A stretch of 35,000 nt of DNA from Pseudanabaena sp. lw0831 (lineage in GTDB: Bacteria > Cyanobacteriota > Cyanobacteriia > Pseudanabaenales > Pseudanabaenaceae), in assembly GCF_016584665.1 (NCBI RefSeq), contig NZ_BBJB01000076.1, positions 1 through 35,000 of the forward strand, written 5' to 3'. Both the position numbers and the translations under genes were made by a program. Under the pieces are notes generated by a model. It had not been told where the DNA came from and did not search any database. It saw nothing but the letters and a program-made list of their open reading frames with translations. Shown one piece after another: positions 1-9,283 of this stretch (positions are counted from its first letter, which is position 1; each line of letters opens with the position of its first letter).

Positions 1-27
1 GCGCCGCCACTCATCTTTTGGGTTTTG
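1..27. repeat. Right arm of a palindromic hairpin cut by the window edge
   Basis: The first bases (GCGCCGCC, then CATCTTTTGGGTTTTG) look like the right half of the hairpin family found throughout this window. They closely resemble the right arm at 31748-31774, which also runs from a GCGCC cap to TTCTTTTGGGTTTT. The left arm would lie upstream of base 1, so symmetry cannot be confirmed here. Confidence 0.55.
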
Positions 28-310
28 ATTTGTCCTAGCTATCTCTTGCTTTGCTATACACATTAATTTAGTGAGCCATATATACCTTTTTACCTGAGTG
101 TATGTGAATAATTTTAAGGAAATAGGCTCTTTTTTCGACCAGCTCTAGCAACGGCTCCAAGTCAAGCAATTTTGCTGATGTTTGCTCAATTTTTTATCGC
201 TAGTGTATTGAAATGTCTCGGATAATTCCTCTATAGCGTGGATTGCTAACTAAAACTTGGCGATACCCGCTATTTTTATTTTTTACGCAATAATACAAAT
301 TTAAAGCCCA
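28..310. other. Gene-free AT-rich stretch
   Basis: I see no convincing coding region. A minus-strand open frame overlapping the end of the neighbouring J-domain gene is a shadow. No promoter or RNA gene is recognisable. The stretch lies between the half hairpin at 1-27 and the paired hairpins at 311-377. Confidence 0.5.
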
Positions 311-347
311 AAAGAGAGTTGCGGCGCAGAACGCCGCAACTCTCTTT
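311..347. terminator. Hairpin with 16-bp arms, terminator-like on the plus strand
   Basis: Arms 311-326 and 332-347 are fully complementary (AAAGAGAGTTGCGGCG on the left) around loop CAGAA. The right arm runs into TTTTTT on the plus strand. It sits next to a second hairpin at 351-377, downstream of the minus-strand J-domain gene. It may end transcription from either side. Confidence 0.7.
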
Positions 348-350
348 TTT

Positions 351-377
351 GAAAAGCCTCGCTTTGCGAGGCTTTTC
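351..377 (-). terminator. Hairpin abutting the stop codon of the J-domain/pentapeptide gene
   Basis: Perfect 12-bp arms (GAAAAGCCTCGC at 351-362, complement at 366-377) enclose loop TTT. It starts one base beyond the stop codon of the minus-strand gene at 378, so a terminator or 3'-end stabiliser is likely. Confidence 0.65.
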
Positions 378-1274
378 TTATGAGTGAACTGAGCCATTAG
401 GCATCGTTGCCCCTTTGAAATTGACATTGGTGAGCTTGACCATAACCTTTTCGCCAAACCCAACTTTTGCGCCGCTTAAATCTGCACCGCTCAAGTCCGC
501 ACCACTTAAATCTGCACCAATTAAATTAGCACCGCGTAAATCTGCATTTTGCAAATTAGCTTGAAATAGATTTGCCCGAAACAAATTTGCACCTTGTAGA
601 TTTGCGCCTTGAAAATTGACGCGATGCAAGAAAGCATCAGTCAAGTCAGCATTACTGAGATTGGCATAACTAAGATTACGCCCCTCTAAATACTTTTCGC
701 GCAGATTTGCCCCCCTAAAATCGGCTCCAGTTAGATCGGGCTTTTGGGGCTTTTGTGAAGCTTGAGTAGATTCATACGTTTTACTATGCGGCTCTGGCTG
801 GGGATTGGCTTGCTTGCTTGTTTGCTGACGGGACTGTGCAGATTGGTAAGACTGATAGGGTTGGTACGTCTGAGACTGGTATTGCGATTGATGAGGACGA
901 TAGCTTTCTGAAGATCGTTCTGAAGTTTGTTGTTGAGATTGGTATGTGCTTTGTGCACTCTGGTACTTACTTTGATATCTAGTTTGGTGTTGGTGATATT
1001 GCCGATTACTTTGGTTTGTCGTTTGATGGGAAGCGTGATGAGTATGTTTAGCTTGTGAATTGGATACTTTCTGTTCAGCCAACCTACGTAAACTATCCCT
1101 TGCGTGGTTAATCTCTTTAAGTTTTTCTTGAGCTTGGAGTTGCTGCTGCACATTCTCTCTCGGAATGCGATCAGGATGCCACTGCAAAGCCAGCACTTTA
1201 TAAGCTTTATTGACATCTTCTAAGGTTGCGCTAGATGTCAAACCTAGAAGTTTGTAGCATTGATCGATTTCCAT
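378..1274 (-). CDS. J-domain protein with Q/S/Y-rich linker and pentapeptide repeats
   Basis: 298 residues in three parts. Residues 1-65 form a DnaJ J-domain with the HPD motif at 33-35, the motif that stimulates the Hsp70 (DnaK) ATPase. Residues about 70-178 are low-complexity, rich in Gln, Ser, Tyr and Thr with many YQS-type units. Residues about 180-285 are pentapeptide repeats of the A(D/N)LXX type, which fold into a right-handed beta-helix. There are no zinc-finger or C-terminal substrate domains of classical DnaJ, so this is a specialised (class C) co-chaperone that may bring DnaK to a target recognised by the beta-helix; the target is unknown. No signal peptide is seen, so it is probably cytoplasmic. 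Domain calls are solid; the role is inferred. Confidence 0.88.
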   Translation of the reverse strand: MEIDQCYKLLGLTSSATLEDVNKAYKVLALQWHPDRIPRENVQQQLQAQEKLKEINHARDSLRRLAEQKVSNSQAKHTHHASHQTTNQSNRQYHQHQTRYQSKYQSAQSTYQSQQQTSERSSESYRPHQSQYQSQTYQPYQSYQSAQSRQQTSKQANPQPEPHSKTYESTQASQKPQKPDLTGADFRGANLREKYLEGRNLSYANLSNADLTDAFLHRVNFQGANLQGANLFRANLFQANLQNADLRGANLIGADLSGADLSGADLSGAKVGFGEKVMVKLTNVNFKGATMPNGSVHS

Positions 1275-1405
1275 ATTTGTCGATTCCTCAGCACCAGAGA
1301 GTTTTAGTTTACGCTGACAACCGCTCCCAAGTGTATCAAAAGATCCAAGTTAAAATTCATCTAAGCTTGCAAATGCTGATTGATTCTAATGAGAAGATTT
1401 AACCG

Positions 1406-4129
1406 TCAATCAATCGCACATGTCAAACCGTTTTGCAAAATTTTAGAAGCCGTAGCCAGATCGCATGGTCTAGAGAAAAGATAGCCTTGACCAAAATTAC
1501 AACCGATCGCAATTAATTTGTCTAGTTGCGATCGCGTTTCCACTCCCTCGGCGACAGTATGCATATTTAAGCTTTGTGCTAAGGAGATAATCGTTTCGAT
1601 TATGACGGCACTATCAGATTCTGAACCGATACGTTTAACAAAAGATTGATCGATTTTGAGGGTGTCGATGGGTAAATCATGCAAGCGACTTAGGGAAGAG
1701 TAACCAGTTCCAAAATCATCGATACATAATCGAATGCCCAAGTCTTTGAGATCCTGTAGAAGATTGGTATCGGAGTCGATATTTTCTAGTAAACAACTTT
1801 CAGTAATTTCCAACTTGAGACAATGATTTGGTAAACCAGTTTCTATCAATATTTGCTTGAGAGTTTTGATAAAATCTAATTGACGCAGTTGGATCGGTGA
1901 TACATTTACATTGATCGATAAATTCATATTATTTGAATTATTTAATTGCTGATTCCATAGTTGTGTCTGCTGACAAACCTCTTGCATAATCCACCAACCT
2001 AGAGAATTAATTAAGCCAGTTTCTTCTGTGATGGGAATAAATTCACTGGGAGAGATTTGCTGACCTGCACTATTTTTCCAGCGTACAAGAGCTTCATATC
2101 CGCAGATTTGCTGCGTTTGCAGAGATACAATCGGTTGATACATTAAATAGAATTCATTTTTGTCTAAGGCTCGGCGGAGATCGCTTTCTAGGTTTAGTCT
2201 GGTCATAGCAGCAATGCGATCGCTTTGAGTAAATAGCTCATAGCGCCTTCTCCCCTTATGCTTTGCTTGGTACATGGCAAGATCGGCATCTCGGATAATT
2301 TCTTCAGGCTGCTTGTACTCTTCCGTTGATAGGTTTATGCCAATACTGGCGCTAATGAACAGTTCGTAATTATTAAGATAGAAAGGTAGTTGTAATTGCA
2401 TTTGCAGCAAATCGGCTAGTTTGGTAATACTTTCGAGATCGGTTAATTCTTCTAATAGGATTACAAATTCATCACCGCCAAATCTGGTTAATGTACCAAA
2501 ATTAGGCAAAATTGACTGCATACGAATCGTGGCGTACTTGAGTAATTCGTCCCCAACTAAATGCCCTAAGCTATCATTAATCACTTTAAAGCGATCAAGA
2601 TCGATAAAGAGAATCGCAAATTTTTGTTGTTGTTGTTGCAGCAAGTCTTGCAACCGCTGAGTTAGCCAAGTGCGGTTTGCTAGACCTGTAAGGGCATCAT
2701 GAAGAACATCATATTCTAGTTGTTTTTCTCTTTCTAATAATTGCTCTTGCGATCGCTTTAAGTCTTCATTCAATATATCTTTTTCTGCGAGAGCATGTTT
2801 TTGCGCCCGTAGTTTTTCAGCTTTCAGTAGGTTGATGCGATCGGCTAGGGCAAGCGATAAAAATACCACAGAAGCCACAATACCAACACGATAAATATCT
2901 CTAATCCATTCAAATGCAGGGATAACATTTAATTGCGATAATTGATGCGCTATAACCCCCAAGGGAAAGAAAGAAAATGAAAGTAGATAATAGCGAGCAG
3001 GTGAATAACCACGTTTAACGGCAAAAATTCCCATCATTATGGCTAAACTACAGGTAATCAAAATACCTACAGTATTAGCTACAGATACAAATTGAAAAGG
3101 TAAAATAAATATAGATAGAAATATCACCGTTAATAAAATTTGCTGGGATCTTAATATACGATGACATTGAGGCATGAAGCTTTTAGTCTCCAAAAACAAA
3201 CAAATCCATTGAATGAGACACAATGATGTTGGAAAAGCCAAAATGGCAATAGCATGTTTATTCCACCAAACTGCACTTTGCCAAACATATTGAATTCCGA
3301 ATCCATCATAAGCAAAGAGAATTAATCCAGCTCCAGTTGCGAATATTATGTAATATAAATAGACGGGATCTTGAAGAGCTGTAAATAGAAAAAAGTTATA
3401 AAGAATTGCAAATATTAGAGAGCCATAAATTAGACCGATCCAAATATTCTGATTGCCTCTATATTGCCAAAATCCAATTAAATTCCTTAAGTTAGCCTGA
3501 ATTATTAATGGAGTGGTCGTTTGTAATTGGATATAAATGTTTTGACTGGTTTTGGCGGAAATCGGAATAGAGAATGCTGGCAAGCGATCGCTGATATCTC
3601 TCGCAGAAAAGGGATACAGCAATCCACTTTTTTTGCTAATCCACCCCCCTATTTGCTGCGGACTAGGAAGATATAGTTCGATCCGATCTATTTGTGGATA
3701 CTCAAAACTGAGAACCCATTCCGCATCTAGTTCGCTAGAATTGTATAATTGCAAACGCGCCCAAAATATCGATGTACTATAACCAAAACTCGGCGGATCG
3801 CGATCGCTCTGTTTAAATTGCTTGCTAAATTCAGCACTACTAATTTGCTCTATGGTGAGATTGCTATCTTTATCTTCAAAAAATTCTAAATACTTGCTCA
3901 GGCTATAAAATGCTTGGCGATCGTTGAGGCTAACGACTGCTGATGTATCTGATAATTCTCGGGCAAATAATTCATGGGAAGATTTAACAGGAACTAACGG
4001 AAAAATCAAACTAATAAATACACTGATAAATATGAATATGGAAATAAGTATTGAGGCAACGCCAACTCTACTAGAATCGACATTGCCTATACTGGTTATC
4101 AAACTTTTTAACCAATGCGATCGCTTCAT
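1406..4129 (-). CDS. 7TM-DISM sensor with GGDEF and EAL domains (cyclic-di-GMP turnover)
   Basis: 907 residues. An N-terminal membrane segment (about 22-48) precedes a periplasmic 7TMR-DISM extracellular domain (about 60-220). About seven membrane helices follow (225-430), then a short coiled coil (435-472), a GGDEF domain with intact GGDEF at 551-555, and an EAL domain with E679-A680-L681, DDFGTGYSSL at 804-813 and AEGVET at 860-865. Both catalytic signatures look intact, so it could both make and degrade c-di-GMP. The inhibitory I-site (RxxD five residues before GGDEF) is absent; PNFG is found there. It probably senses an extracytoplasmic ligand, which is unknown. It is alone in its unit: the next gene upstream (glycosyltransferase) ends about 150 bases away. 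Confidence 0.93.
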   Translation of the reverse strand: MKRSHWLKSLITSIGNVDSSRVGVASILISIFIFISVFISLIFPLVPVKSSHELFARELSDTSAVVSLNDRQAFYSLSKYLEFFEDKDSNLTIEQISSAEFSKQFKQSDRDPPSFGYSTSIFWARLQLYNSSELDAEWVLSFEYPQIDRIELYLPSPQQIGGWISKKSGLLYPFSARDISDRLPAFSIPISAKTSQNIYIQLQTTTPLIIQANLRNLIGFWQYRGNQNIWIGLIYGSLIFAILYNFFLFTALQDPVYLYYIIFATGAGLILFAYDGFGIQYVWQSAVWWNKHAIAILAFPTSLCLIQWICLFLETKSFMPQCHRILRSQQILLTVIFLSIFILPFQFVSVANTVGILITCSLAIMMGIFAVKRGYSPARYYLLSFSFFPLGVIAHQLSQLNVIPAFEWIRDIYRVGIVASVVFLSLALADRINLLKAEKLRAQKHALAEKDILNEDLKRSQEQLLEREKQLEYDVLHDALTGLANRTWLTQRLQDLLQQQQQKFAILFIDLDRFKVINDSLGHLVGDELLKYATIRMQSILPNFGTLTRFGGDEFVILLEELTDLESITKLADLLQMQLQLPFYLNNYELFISASIGINLSTEEYKQPEEIIRDADLAMYQAKHKGRRRYELFTQSDRIAAMTRLNLESDLRRALDKNEFYLMYQPIVSLQTQQICGYEALVRWKNSAGQQISPSEFIPITEETGLINSLGWWIMQEVCQQTQLWNQQLNNSNNMNLSINVNVSPIQLRQLDFIKTLKQILIETGLPNHCLKLEITESCLLENIDSDTNLLQDLKDLGIRLCIDDFGTGYSSLSRLHDLPIDTLKIDQSFVKRIGSESDSAVIIETIISLAQSLNMHTVAEGVETRSQLDKLIAIGCNFGQGYLFSRPCDLATASKILQNGLTCAID

Positions 4130-4277
4130 ATTCTAAATCATCTTAAAAAAGTGTATTTTCAAGTAATGTCACCTGTATTTTAACAAAATATATATAGAAA
4201 TTCCGCTAATACAGCCTATAAATCATATCGATTTGGATAGGAATGAATAAGTACCTTTTGAGTTTATGGCGATTCTA

Positions 4278-5366
4278 CTAATTCAAATAATCCAAAATTG
4301 ACTGATTGATCGCAGCTTCTCCATACATGTCTAATTGCCCAGCCTCTGCTAAATCTGGAGGTTGAAACGGTGCTGTAAGAAATGACCAGTTGCCCTCATA
4401 AAATTCTTGAGGTGAAATAATTAGATGATCGGAATAGTTTTTGACACCAGCAATGAGAGTTTCTGCTTCTAAGAAACCTTCACGGGTTAAACATACAACT
4501 GGAACTCCAGCTCGTAGCGCTTCCGCTAATGTGCCATACCCTGGTTTCGTGACAAGCCGATCGCATACCACCATCAAATCCACAGGGCGCAGCCGATCGA
4601 TATTGCCTTTAGTGAGATTTGGAAGATCGGGCGCTCCGCGATCGAAGGTAATAAATTGCCAATCGGGAAAGTTTGCCAAATTTTGATAGGGAATTGATTG
4701 CAAGCTGAGTCCACCAAAAGTCAGCATAGCCGTGGGGCGATCGCGATCTAAATTAAACTTTTCGCGGATATATTCGGCGGTATATTTTGGCTTTCCGCCT
4801 GTTAGCCCAACATCTTGAATATTTGGGAATGAATGCATTGGTTCCGCAAATGGCAAACGGAACAGGCGATCGCAATGGCTATAGGTTTCTGATAAGCGAT
4901 CGGCTAACTCCATATACTTACCGCCCCAATCGCGATAAATAAAATCCCAGCCAAAATTTCCTGCCATCCAACAAGTGATTTTGGCAGCTTTAGCAATCTC
5001 TACAACCATTGGCGGAATATCACCGAAGATCAAGTCAACTTGATTTTCCTGTAAAAACTTGACTTCAGCCTCGATTAAATCTGCTTGCTGTTCGCGAATC
5101 TGTTGCCATGCGTCAAAAGTTGCCTCGCGATCGACTTGTAAGCTATCAAGCTGAATTACGCCCACATCAAACACACGCGGATGATAAACAAAGTCTCCTT
5201 CGATATATTCTTCCAATAACCAACGCGGAGCCGTCGTCGCAATAATTAATTTAATATCAGGCGATCGCTTTTGGAGTTCGGCAAGGACAGCCGCAGTGCG
5301 CGTGGCATGACCAAAACCGTGATTGGTAATTGCAGTATATAAAGTGGGCATAGAGCTTTTTCTCAT
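4278..5366 (-). CDS. GT-B fold glycosyltransferase (GT28/MGT-like)
   Basis: About 360 residues. The N-terminal NHGFGHATR loop matches the GT-B start of MurG/UGT-like enzymes and the glycosyltransferase-like half of arabinokinase-type proteins. Near the C-terminus, VTKPGYGTLAEALRAG matches the donor-nucleotide site of GT28 enzymes. Donor and acceptor cannot be told from sequence. The start used is the first ATG; an ATG five codons later (5351) gives MPTLYTAITN and is equally plausible, since neither has a clear ribosome binding site. The upstream EamA gene ends only 3 bases before this start, so the two are probably co-transcribed. Confidence 0.8.
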   Translation of the reverse strand: MRKSSMPTLYTAITNHGFGHATRTAAVLAELQKRSPDIKLIIATTAPRWLLEEYIEGDFVYHPRVFDVGVIQLDSLQVDREATFDAWQQIREQQADLIEAEVKFLQENQVDLIFGDIPPMVVEIAKAAKITCWMAGNFGWDFIYRDWGGKYMELADRLSETYSHCDRLFRLPFAEPMHSFPNIQDVGLTGGKPKYTAEYIREKFNLDRDRPTAMLTFGGLSLQSIPYQNLANFPDWQFITFDRGAPDLPNLTKGNIDRLRPVDLMVVCDRLVTKPGYGTLAEALRAGVPVVCLTREGFLEAETLIAGVKNYSDHLIISPQEFYEGNWSFLTAPFQPPDLAEAGQLDMYGEAAINQSILDYLN

Positions 5367-5369
5367 TTT

Positions 5370-6461
5370 TCAATCGCGCCGCGATTCATTGACAGGCTTC
5401 TGTAAAACTGGCATCACTGAACTAACTACAACTTGCTCAGTTGCAGACAAAATATTAGTTCCAGAAATATCTCCAGTTTCTTCATCATTACCATCTTGTC
5501 CTGACCCGCGCATACTGACAAGATAAATGCTACTTAACGTCAAAATTACCCCAATCCATTGCACCAGAGTCAAGTGTTCACCCAAAAAAAGGCTACTAAA
5601 CATAAGTGCAAATACTGGTGTCGAGAAGGTCAAGGCGCTCAAGGTGGTCAAACTTCCCGACGAAGCAAAAAAGAAGAACAATCCATAGGCGATCGCACTG
5701 CCCATAATCGCCATATATGCCATCCCTAGCCAACCCCAAGCGCTCAAGTCTTGCCATTGATTTTGTTCAATTTGAGTGGATAGAAATAATAATGGTAATC
5801 CGCCAATAATCATATGCCAACCCGTTGCCATGACTGGATCGGCGTGGCGCACAACAGGACGGATCAAAATCGTCCCGATCGCCATTGATAACGATGCACC
5901 GAGCATAAACCACTCACCGAGAGTAAACACTCCTGCTTCTAAAACTGTCGCCAAATCCCCTGCTAGCAAAGCTGTCATCAATTCTGATGGCAACCCAATT
6001 AGCCCAATTCCGACTATGCCCACAAATAACCCAAGCGTTGCGCCAATCCCAATTCTCTCTTTGTATAAAACCGCAGCCATCACAGCCACGGCGAGGGGTT
6101 GAGAATCGATCAGTAATGAGCCAAGCCCCGCATTAGTCCGCACTAAACCCTGTGCCAAAAAGCCCTGAAACATCGTGCCATCAACTAATGCAAACAAACT
6201 AATCCATAACCAAGCGTGCCAACCCTTAGGCTGCTGTCTACCAAAATAAGCTGCACCTAAAACCAGCAATATTCCTGCCGGAATCAATCGCACTGCCGCC
6301 ATGAACATCGGGCTAGTTTGAGGCAATAATGCTTTCATCACTACCATCGCTGTACCCCAAAGGAAAAATGGCGCAATTATTAAGGGGGACTGACGAGTTA
6401 GTCCAGATGTACTGGTTGGTGTTGATGTCTGCATATTGTAGGAGTTGGATAGGAATTGCAA
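5370..6461 (-). CDS. EamA/DMT-family transporter
   Basis: 363 residues, very hydrophobic, with about ten membrane helices arranged as two EamA repeats. The first begins at about residue 29 (IIAPFFLWGTAMVVMKALL) and the second at about 185. The family exports or imports small metabolites (RhaT/YdcZ/drug-metabolite superfamily); the substrate is not predictable. The C-terminal 50 residues are polar and probably cytoplasmic. An internal ATG at 6434 (MQTSTPTSTS) is a possible alternative start, because neither start has a strong ribosome binding site. It is the first gene of a likely two-gene unit with the glycosyltransferase. Confidence 0.88.
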   Translation of the reverse strand: MQFLSNSYNMQTSTPTSTSGLTRQSPLIIAPFFLWGTAMVVMKALLPQTSPMFMAAVRLIPAGILLVLGAAYFGRQQPKGWHAWLWISLFALVDGTMFQGFLAQGLVRTNAGLGSLLIDSQPLAVAVMAAVLYKERIGIGATLGLFVGIVGIGLIGLPSELMTALLAGDLATVLEAGVFTLGEWFMLGASLSMAIGTILIRPVVRHADPVMATGWHMIIGGLPLLFLSTQIEQNQWQDLSAWGWLGMAYMAIMGSAIAYGLFFFFASSGSLTTLSALTFSTPVFALMFSSLFLGEHLTLVQWIGVILTLSSIYLVSMRGSGQDGNDEETGDISGTNILSATEQVVVSSVMPVLQKPVNESRRD

Positions 6462-6970
6462 ATTTTGCTTGCGAACATGCTTATAGCTGTCGCGCTTTTT
6501 GGGTTTTGATAAGAAGTATTAACAATATTATCTCGATCAAAAACCAGAATTTTGAATCATAGCCAACAAAGCGCGTAAGAATCCATCAAAAGGAATGCAT
6601 CGCGCTCTTTTTGATGGTCAAGCTGGTGGGGCATGTTCTCAAAATTCAGGGATTTATCAGGAAAACTTGAACTTTTGTGAAGTGCTTGCCCTGTATGCGT
6701 TACACTAATTTGATTTGAAGACAAAGCCCTGAAAGTATTTCAGGGAGAGCGTTTCAGCGATCAAACAAAGAATTGTGGCAATAAGTATTTAAAAAAAACT
6801 GCTCAAATCCATACAAATTAATCGTTGTGTATATACACAAGTGGCAAGTTGCTATTAGAATGATCAAACAGAAGTCATAGTCAGTGCGGCTTCCACAAAA
6901 AGCGATCGCACAAATATTTCTTTGACATTAAACTCATACTCACAAATCATCTATATATAAGGGGAAACCT
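6462..6970. other. Divergent intergenic region upstream of the HU gene
   Basis: 509 bases between the minus-strand EamA gene and the HU gene. It holds an imperfect stem (CCATCAAAA 6583-6591 with TTTTGATGG 6609-6617), a short hairpin (CCCTGAAA 6727-6734 with TTTCAGGG 6738-6745), a 16-bp perfect palindrome at 6825-6840 and a HIP1 site at 6902-6909. A TTGACA lies at 6922-6927, but I cannot place a convincing -10 at the right spacing. I see no ORF worth calling. Confidence 0.55.
6825..6840. promoter_or_regulatory. 16-bp perfect palindrome, possible operator upstream of HU
   Basis: TTGTGTATATACACAA is a perfect inverted repeat without a spacer, about 130 bases before the HU start codon. Its TGTGT/ACACA ends resemble a CRP-family site, but it does not match the usual TGTGA-N6-TCACA. 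The binding protein is unknown. Confidence 0.35.
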
Positions 6971-7270
6971 ATGAACAAAGGTGAACTAGTTGATGCTATT
7001 GCTAAAAAAGCTGCCGAAAAGGGCTTGTCAGTCAATAAAAAGACTGCCGACGAAGTTCTTTCTGCAACGCTTGAAGTAATCATCGATACTGTAGCTGGCG
7101 GAGACAAAGTAACTTTGGTTGGATTTGGCTCCTTTGAAGCTCGCGATCGCAAAGCCCGCGAAGGTCGCAACCCTAAGACTGGCGAAAAGATGGAAATTCC
7201 TGCTACTAAGGTTCCTGCCTTCTCTGCTGGTAAGTCCTTCAAAGAACAAGTCAGTCCTCCTTCTGACTAA
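6971..7270 (+). CDS. hup: HU family DNA-binding protein
   Basis: 99 residues, normal HU length (about 90) plus a short tail. The N-terminal helices (MNKGELVDAIAKKA) and the GFGSFEARDRKAREGRNPKTG segment with the DNA-binding beta-arm match the HU/IHF family exactly. HU bends and compacts DNA and is the main nucleoid protein in cyanobacteria, probably acting as a homodimer. An AGGGG ribosome binding site lies just upstream of the ATG. A strong hairpin terminator follows 6 bases after the stop, so it is a single-gene unit with a long upstream region. Confidence 0.96.
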   Translation: MNKGELVDAIAKKAAEKGLSVNKKTADEVLSATLEVIIDTVAGGDKVTLVGFGSFEARDRKAREGRNPKTGEKMEIPATKVPAFSAGKSFKEQVSPPSD

Positions 7271-7276
7271 TTCTTG

Positions 7277-7314
7277 AAAAAAAGAGGAAGCGCTTTAGCG
7301 CTTCCTCTTTTTTT
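7277..7314. terminator. Intrinsic terminator of hup, symmetric
   Basis: Arms 7277-7294 and 7297-7314 pair perfectly: an A-tract, then GAGGAAGCGCT and its complement, ending in a run of seven T. It is immediately after the hup stop and is symmetric enough to work in both directions. An upstream reading frame of the next gene would have to run through it, which supports the later kinase start. Confidence 0.9.
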
Positions 7315-7372
7315 ATTGACAAGCTTACAAATACACTCAAGACTAGATAAAAGTCACGAGCTTGCGAGAATC

Positions 7373-9283
7373 ATGACTAATCTACTGTCCAATCGTTATC
7401 AAGTTCTGCGAGTGCTTGGCTCAGGTGGATTCGGTCAAACTTTTTTGGCGGAAGATACACAGATGCCATCGCGACGGATTTGTGTGATCAAGCAACTTAA
7501 GGCGATCGCAGATAATCCTGATGTTTATAAAATTGTGCGCGATCGCTTTCAACGGGAGGCGGCGACGCTGGAGGCCTTGGGCAAAGATAACGGACTTGTG
7601 CCAGAGCTTTATGCATCATTTTGCGAAGATAACGAGTTTTATCTTGTTCAAGAATGGATTGATGGCAAAGATCTGAGCGATATTGTTCATTCTGAAGGAT
7701 GCTTGACAGAAGCTAAGGTTAAAAAAATCTTACTGGATCTATTGCCGACATTGGGTTATATCCATGAAAAAGGGATTATTCATCGTGATATTAAGCCCGA
7801 AAATATTATTTTGCGGAATCGCGATCGCCAACCTGTATTGATCGATTTTGGGGCAGTCAAGGCAACATTGGCAACGGCGATGACGGCTCAAGGAGATGTG
7901 ACTTGCTCGGTGGTAATAGGTACTCCCACATTTATGCCCTCGGAACAGGCGATCGGGCGGGTGGGATTTGCTAGTGATTTATATAGTTTAGGCTTAACGG
8001 CGATTTTTTTGTTAACGGGAAAATTAAGTTCTGAATTAGATACCGATCCTCAAACTGGGGAATTATCATGGCAGCGCTATGCAGATAATTTTAGCCCTGC
8101 ATTTGTAGGATTTTTAGACAAAGCGATTAGGTTAAATTTTCGCGATCGCTATGCCACAGCTAACGAGATGCTGGCGGCTTTGCGATCGCTTTTTGACGAT
8201 TCAACCACGATTATTACGATGCCTCAGCAAAATTCATCAAGTGAAAGTACTGAAGGTAATGCGATCGCCTTGGAATCAACGGAAGGACAAGTAGCGATCG
8301 ATTCGCAGTTTTATATCCCATCGGGTTATGAACCTCGGTGTTATGAAGAAATCAAGAAAGCAGGATCGCTATTGCGGATTAAGTCGCCACATCGCATGGG
8401 CAAGTCTTCGTTAATGGCGCGAATTATCAATCATGCTGAAGTTCTGGGCTATCGCACGGCGGTTTTAAATCTGGAGCAAACCAATCAGAAAATCTTCGTC
8501 GATCCCGAAAAATTTATGCAGTGGTTTTGCGCTTCTGTCGGCAAGTCTTTGGGCGTGCGGGTTAAGACTGATGAATATTGGGATGATATTTTTGGCGCAA
8601 ATGATAACTGTACAGACTATTTCGAGAAATATTTATTAGAGGGTAACGAACAACCGCTAGCGATCGCGATTGATAACTTCGATCGCGTGTTTAGCTATCC
8701 CGAAATCGAGACAGATTTTTGTGGCTTGTTGCGCGGCTGGTATGAGCGATCGCGTAGTCATCCTCTATGGGGTAAGCTGCGCCTGATTATCGTACATTCT
8801 CAAGAACCTTACGCCCAAAGAGACATTAATCAATCACCTTTTAATGTCGGGTTTCCTGTGGAACTGAGCGAATTTACAACGGAGCAAGTGCGGGAACTCG
8901 TTAAGCGGCACAAGCTAATTTGGACAGACGAGGAGCTTCAACAATTTATGGAATTGATTGGCGGACATCCTTATTTAGTGAGATCGGCGCTCTATCGGAT
9001 TGCTTCGCAAGATATTACTCTGGAAGATTTTTTGCGGACTGCTCCTACTGAGGCAGGAATTTATAGCAGTTATTTAATGGGACATCTCAAAACTCTGGAG
9101 GACTATCCCGAACTGGGTGAGGCGATGCAAAAGGTGGTCGCGGCAGATGCGCCAGTGCGTTTGCGATCTGAAATCAGTTTTAAGCTCGATAGCCAAGGAT
9201 TAGTATCGCGGATTGATAATAATGTCACGCCGCGCTGTTTGCTGTATAAGTTGTATTTTCGCGATCGCTTAGGAGGTAGTTAG
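7373..9283 (+). CDS. Ser/Thr protein kinase fused to an AAA-like (AAA_35-type) ATPase domain
   Basis: 636 residues from the ATG at 7373; the frame extends upstream to 7274 but would cross the hup terminator. Kinase domain, residues 8-275: glycine loop GSGGFG 16-21, ATP-site Lys40, HRD 137-139, DFG 158-160, all intact (Hanks-type). A linker (280-305) leads to an AAA-like NTPase (about 307-635) with a P-loop variant HRMGKSSL at 340-347, typical of large cyanobacterial signalling proteins. No membrane helix. Its stop codon directly abuts the start of the next gene, whose AAA-like domain is homologous, so the two proteins are probably made together and may assemble through their ATPase domains. 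Substrate and signal are unknown. Confidence 0.9.
   Translation: MTNLLSNRYQVLRVLGSGGFGQTFLAEDTQMPSRRICVIKQLKAIADNPDVYKIVRDRFQREAATLEALGKDNGLVPELYASFCEDNEFYLVQEWIDGKDLSDIVHSEGCLTEAKVKKILLDLLPTLGYIHEKGIIHRDIKPENIILRNRDRQPVLIDFGAVKATLATAMTAQGDVTCSVVIGTPTFMPSEQAIGRVGFASDLYSLGLTAIFLLTGKLSSELDTDPQTGELSWQRYADNFSPAFVGFLDKAIRLNFRDRYATANEMLAALRSLFDDSTTIITMPQQNSSSESTEGNAIALESTEGQVAIDSQFYIPSGYEPRCYEEIKKAGSLLRIKSPHRMGKSSLMARIINHAEVLGYRTAVLNLEQTNQKIFVDPEKFMQWFCASVGKSLGVRVKTDEYWDDIFGANDNCTDYFEKYLLEGNEQPLAIAIDNFDRVFSYPEIETDFCGLLRGWYERSRSHPLWGKLRLIIVHSQEPYAQRDINQSPFNVGFPVELSEFTTEQVRELVKRHKLIWTDEELQQFMELIGGHPYLVRSALYRIASQDITLEDFLRTAPTEAGIYSSYLMGHLKTLEDYPELGEAMQKVVAADAPVRLRSEISFKLDSQGLVSRIDNNVTPRCLLYKLYFRDRLGGS

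Noticed and set aside
200-463. Minus-strand open frame of 87 codons at the left end
   Set aside because: It overlaps the end of the J-domain gene in another frame and crosses two hairpins; it has no recognisable protein features.
2627-2641. Run of TTG triplets
   Set aside because: It encodes a Gln tract in the GGDEF-EAL protein and is too short to suggest a contingency repeat.
7274-7372. N-terminal extension of the kinase gene
   Set aside because: It would read through the hup terminator hairpin; the kinase domain begins normally from the ATG at 7373.
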